Source: a bacterium
GTDB lineage: Bacteria > Cyanobacteriota > Vampirovibrionia > Obscuribacterales > Obscuribacteraceae
Direction: 5' to 3'
Assembly: GCA_018062085.1 (NCBI GenBank)
Contig: JAGOSY010000010.1
Location: 1-64,000, forward strand
Length of the DNA: 64,000 bases
The notes under the pieces were generated by a model. That model saw only the letters and a program-made list of their open reading frames with translations, was not told the DNA's origin and ran no database searches. Positions 62,284 to 64,000 of this stretch are shown one piece after another. Positions within the stretch are counted from its first letter, which is position 1; each line of letters opens with the position of its first letter. Both the position numbers and the translations under genes were made by a program.

Positions 62284-62991
62284 TCACTTGGCCCTGTTCG
62301 CAGTGTAAGCGAGAAAATTAGAGGGAATACCCAGCAGCTTGTAACAAGTTAGGTTAACCGCCGCTTCTTGCGGAAAAAGTTGTTTCAGGTCTTTCTCATC
62401 TAGTAGATTGAGATTTTCAGTCTTGGCATAGAAATGACTTCCCAAAAGGCGCAATAGGGCCTGATGCTTGGCTTGCGGCAGCCAGTGGATAAAGGGCACC
62501 ATAGTATGAAATTCGAGTGGGTACCAGCGGTTAGGAGTGGTCACGAAGACATACTTAGCCACTCGCAAAAGTTCGGAGATAAAAAGGCGCTGCTCTTCCC
62601 TTGAACCAACATGCTCAACTACGGCAAAACTAACCGCTATGTCAAACGACTGATCAGCAAACGGAAGTTGGCGACCGTCGCAGCGAATGAATTTGACGCC
62701 GGGGTAGTTTTTTTCGACAATGGAGGCGTCTTCTATACTGGTGGCTGTCAGCATCTCCTTGTGGGGATACAAGGCTTCGAAAAAATTGGATTCTAGGAGC
62801 TCTGATGGCGAAACTCCGACATCAAGAATTCGCGTACCAGCATCTGGGCTAAAAGTATCCATGAAGACTTGAAACATCTTTTTGCGCGCGCTGAAACTAA
62901 TCTGCCCAGCCAAATCGAGCAAAAAATTGCGCTTTGCATAGTAAGGCAATGGTTCGGAGCCAGACAACTGGTCTTGAGAATTTTTTATCAT
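62284..62991 (-). CDS. class I SAM-dependent methyltransferase
   Basis: 235 residues. The SAM-binding motif I reads RILDVGVSPSELL; motif II with Asp (KFIRCDGRQLPFADQSFDIAVSFAVVEHV) and post-motif VFVTTPNRWYPLEFHT are typical Methyltransf_11 features. The target is unknown; the company of sugar-type genes suggests a glycan or lipid carrier. It starts five bases after the Gfo/Idh/MocA stop; a GGAG lies upstream. Confidence 0.88.
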   Translation of the reverse strand: MIKNSQDQLSGSEPLPYYAKRNFLLDLAGQISFSARKKMFQVFMDTFSPDAGTRILDVGVSPSELLESNFFEALYPHKEMLTATSIEDASIVEKNYPGVKFIRCDGRQLPFADQSFDIAVSFAVVEHVGSREEQRLFISELLRVAKYVFVTTPNRWYPLEFHTMVPFIHWLPQAKHQALLRLLGSHFYAKTENLNLLDEKDLKQLFPQEAAVNLTCYKLLGIPSNFLAYTANRAK

Positions 62992-62996
62992 GAGTT

Positions 62997-64000
62997 TTAG
63001 TGCTCCGCTGCCTCTGTTTGCGCCTGTCCGTATATCTCCTCGGCAATTTCAAAAGCGGCGATGGCATCATGCAGTGAAGCGTTCTTACTTGTGCCAGCAG
63101 CAATTTCGTCCATGAACGATGTGAACTCTAGGGCAAATGAATGATCGGCTTGAGGAAACTGCCAGATTGTTGTTTCAGGTGGTCCCATTGCTTCGCTCAT
63201 TTTATAAAATGCCAGCTGCTCTAGGCCATACGAGCCACCCAAGCCATCTATCTGTAGCTTTCCATGGCGGCCAATGATTTCGAAGTTGAACAAATTCTTC
63301 CATTCGGTCCAACTAGTTTGCAACCATGCAACTTGATTTTTATCTGTTTTTAGCAGCATGAAGGCGTTGTCTTCAACTGCTACAGGCCAGAAGTAGGTTT
63401 GCACGGCGCCGGTCACCGAAGTGAATTCTTTGCGCAAAAACCAGCGAGAGAGATCAATTAAATGAAAACCTTGGTCTATTAGTTCTCCACCGCCAGAAAT
63501 TTCCGCATTCATGCGCCATTCTTCGGCATAGCCAACTCTGCCGCCATGACCATAGCGAGCACGAATGAACATAATGTCGCCGATTGCGCCTTCGTCTAGA
63601 AGAGCAGTAGCTTTTTGCATGGCCGGATGAAAGCGGTGGTTAAAACCAACACGAACTACTATGTTGTTCGCTTCAGCCTGCTCTAAGACCTTACGCAGTT
63701 GAGCAGAATTAGTTCCGGCTGGCTTTTCCACCAGAACATGTTTGCCTGCTTGAACGCAAGCCAACGTTATTGCTGCTAATTGATCTGGAGTGGTGGAAAT
63801 CAAAACCACCTCAACATCAGCATGATTGACCACCTCCTGCCAGTTGCGGCTGGCCGTGGCTGAATGACCAATCACTAGTTGTTTGGCTTTCTCTAGCTCG
63901 ATGTCAGCGGCAATACAGAGGCGATGTTCACCTAGCACGGCTGCCCGTTTATTGCCGAGCAAACCACAGCCTATTATGCCGATATTTTTAGGTACAGCCA
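62997..64000 (-). CDS. Gfo/Idh/MocA-family oxidoreductase (5' end outside window)
   Basis: At least 333 residues are visible and the frame continues past the right edge; no start is needed within the window because the dinucleotide motif GIIGCGLLG is encoded at 63957-63985, before the first inner TTG (63962). Other family marks are the EKPAG motif (VLVEKPAGTNSAQ), GFNHRFHPAM and the substrate segment GGGELIDQGFHLIDLSRW. These enzymes oxidise or epimerise sugars with NAD(P). It heads an operon with a methyltransferase and GT, so a nucleotide-sugar step is likely. Confidence 0.92.
   Translation of the reverse strand, partial: AVPKNIGIIGCGLLGNKRAAVLGEHRLCIAADIELEKAKQLVIGHSATASRNWQEVVNHADVEVVLISTTPDQLAAITLACVQAGKHVLVEKPAGTNSAQLRKVLEQAEANNIVVRVGFNHRFHPAMQKATALLDEGAIGDIMFIRARYGHGGRVGYAEEWRMNAEISGGGELIDQGFHLIDLSRWFLRKEFTSVTGAVQTYFWPVAVEDNAFMLLKTDKNQVAWLQTSWTEWKNLFNFEIIGRHGKLQIDGLGGSYGLEQLAFYKMSEAMGPPETTIWQFPQADHSFALEFTSFMDEIAAGTSKNASLHDAIAAFEIAEEIYGQAQTEAAEH

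Noticed and set aside
1..64000. tRNA, rRNA, CRISPR arrays, insertion sequences or prophage genes
   Set aside because: Looked for, none recognised: no transposase or integrase, no regularly spaced repeats, no tRNA-like cloverleaf arms noticed by eye.

Overview
The window looks like a chromosomal segment of a non-model, Gram-negative-type bacterium with about 50% GC. It carries several lipoprotein and Tat-type signals, an RND efflux pump, a Tad/Flp pilus locus, eukaryotic-like Ser/Thr kinases, leucine-rich-repeat (LRR) proteins and a ClpC-type N-domain protein whose sequence is strongly cyanobacterial in style. No photosynthesis gene is seen. This mix suggests a non-photosynthetic relative of Cyanobacteria (Melainabacteria/Vampirovibrionia, perhaps Obscuribacterales). 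That placement is inference; no rRNA or tRNA gene is present to test it. Starts preceded by strong Shine-Dalgarno (SD) sequences are common, GTG and TTG starts are frequent, and two genes appear to start at ATT.

Layout, left half. 1-2.1 kb: a minus-strand set of a membrane protein, a GH25 lysozyme and a repeat lipoprotein. 2.1-7 kb: a possible structured RNA leader and secreted TPR protein, then a DUF1800-DUF1501-EF-hand operon whose three products all carry Gly/Lys-rich segments. 7-12.4 kb: an RND pump with a divergent TetR regulator. 12.5-19.7 kb: small and mixed genes (DUF2200, TPR, double Clp_N, PDZ/VWA, class V aminotransferase, amidohydrolase). 19.7-28.3 kb: a signalling island with an LRR-receptor kinase, an acidic tail-anchored kinase, an EamA transporter with a His-rich tail, a response regulator fused to a Ser/Thr kinase, and a hybrid histidine kinase ending in HPt. 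The last two probably form one phosphorelay.

Layout, right half. 28.4-43.5 kb: thioredoxin-like, DUF3179, ABM, VOC (gloA2-like), alpha/beta hydrolase, a frameshifted bacteriophytochrome, dinB, a secreted LRR protein, an OmpR-family regulator, a large secreted-effector-like protein with a putative Cys-His-Asn triad plus partner, GNAT, and DUF192. 43.5-50.6 kb: Tad pilus genes (tadC, tadB, cpaF, cpaE, cpaB, two flp pilins) with no secretin or prepilin peptidase in view. 51-64 kb: a QW-repeat cyclase-like protein with DUF362, three polytopic glycosyltransferase-like proteins, another secreted LRR protein, a membrane-fused spermidine-synthase-like protein, and a Gfo/Idh/MocA-methyltransferase-glycosyltransferase operon cut by the right edge.

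The strongest candidates for something undescribed are: (i) the phosphorelay that ends in a Ser/Thr kinase; (ii) a recurring module, [FM]P[PT][EN]Lx[LV]Gx[LI] followed by LRRs, shared by the receptor kinase and two separate secreted proteins; (iii) the DUF1800/DUF1501/EF-hand operon with common GK-rich segments; and (iv) apparent ATT initiation.
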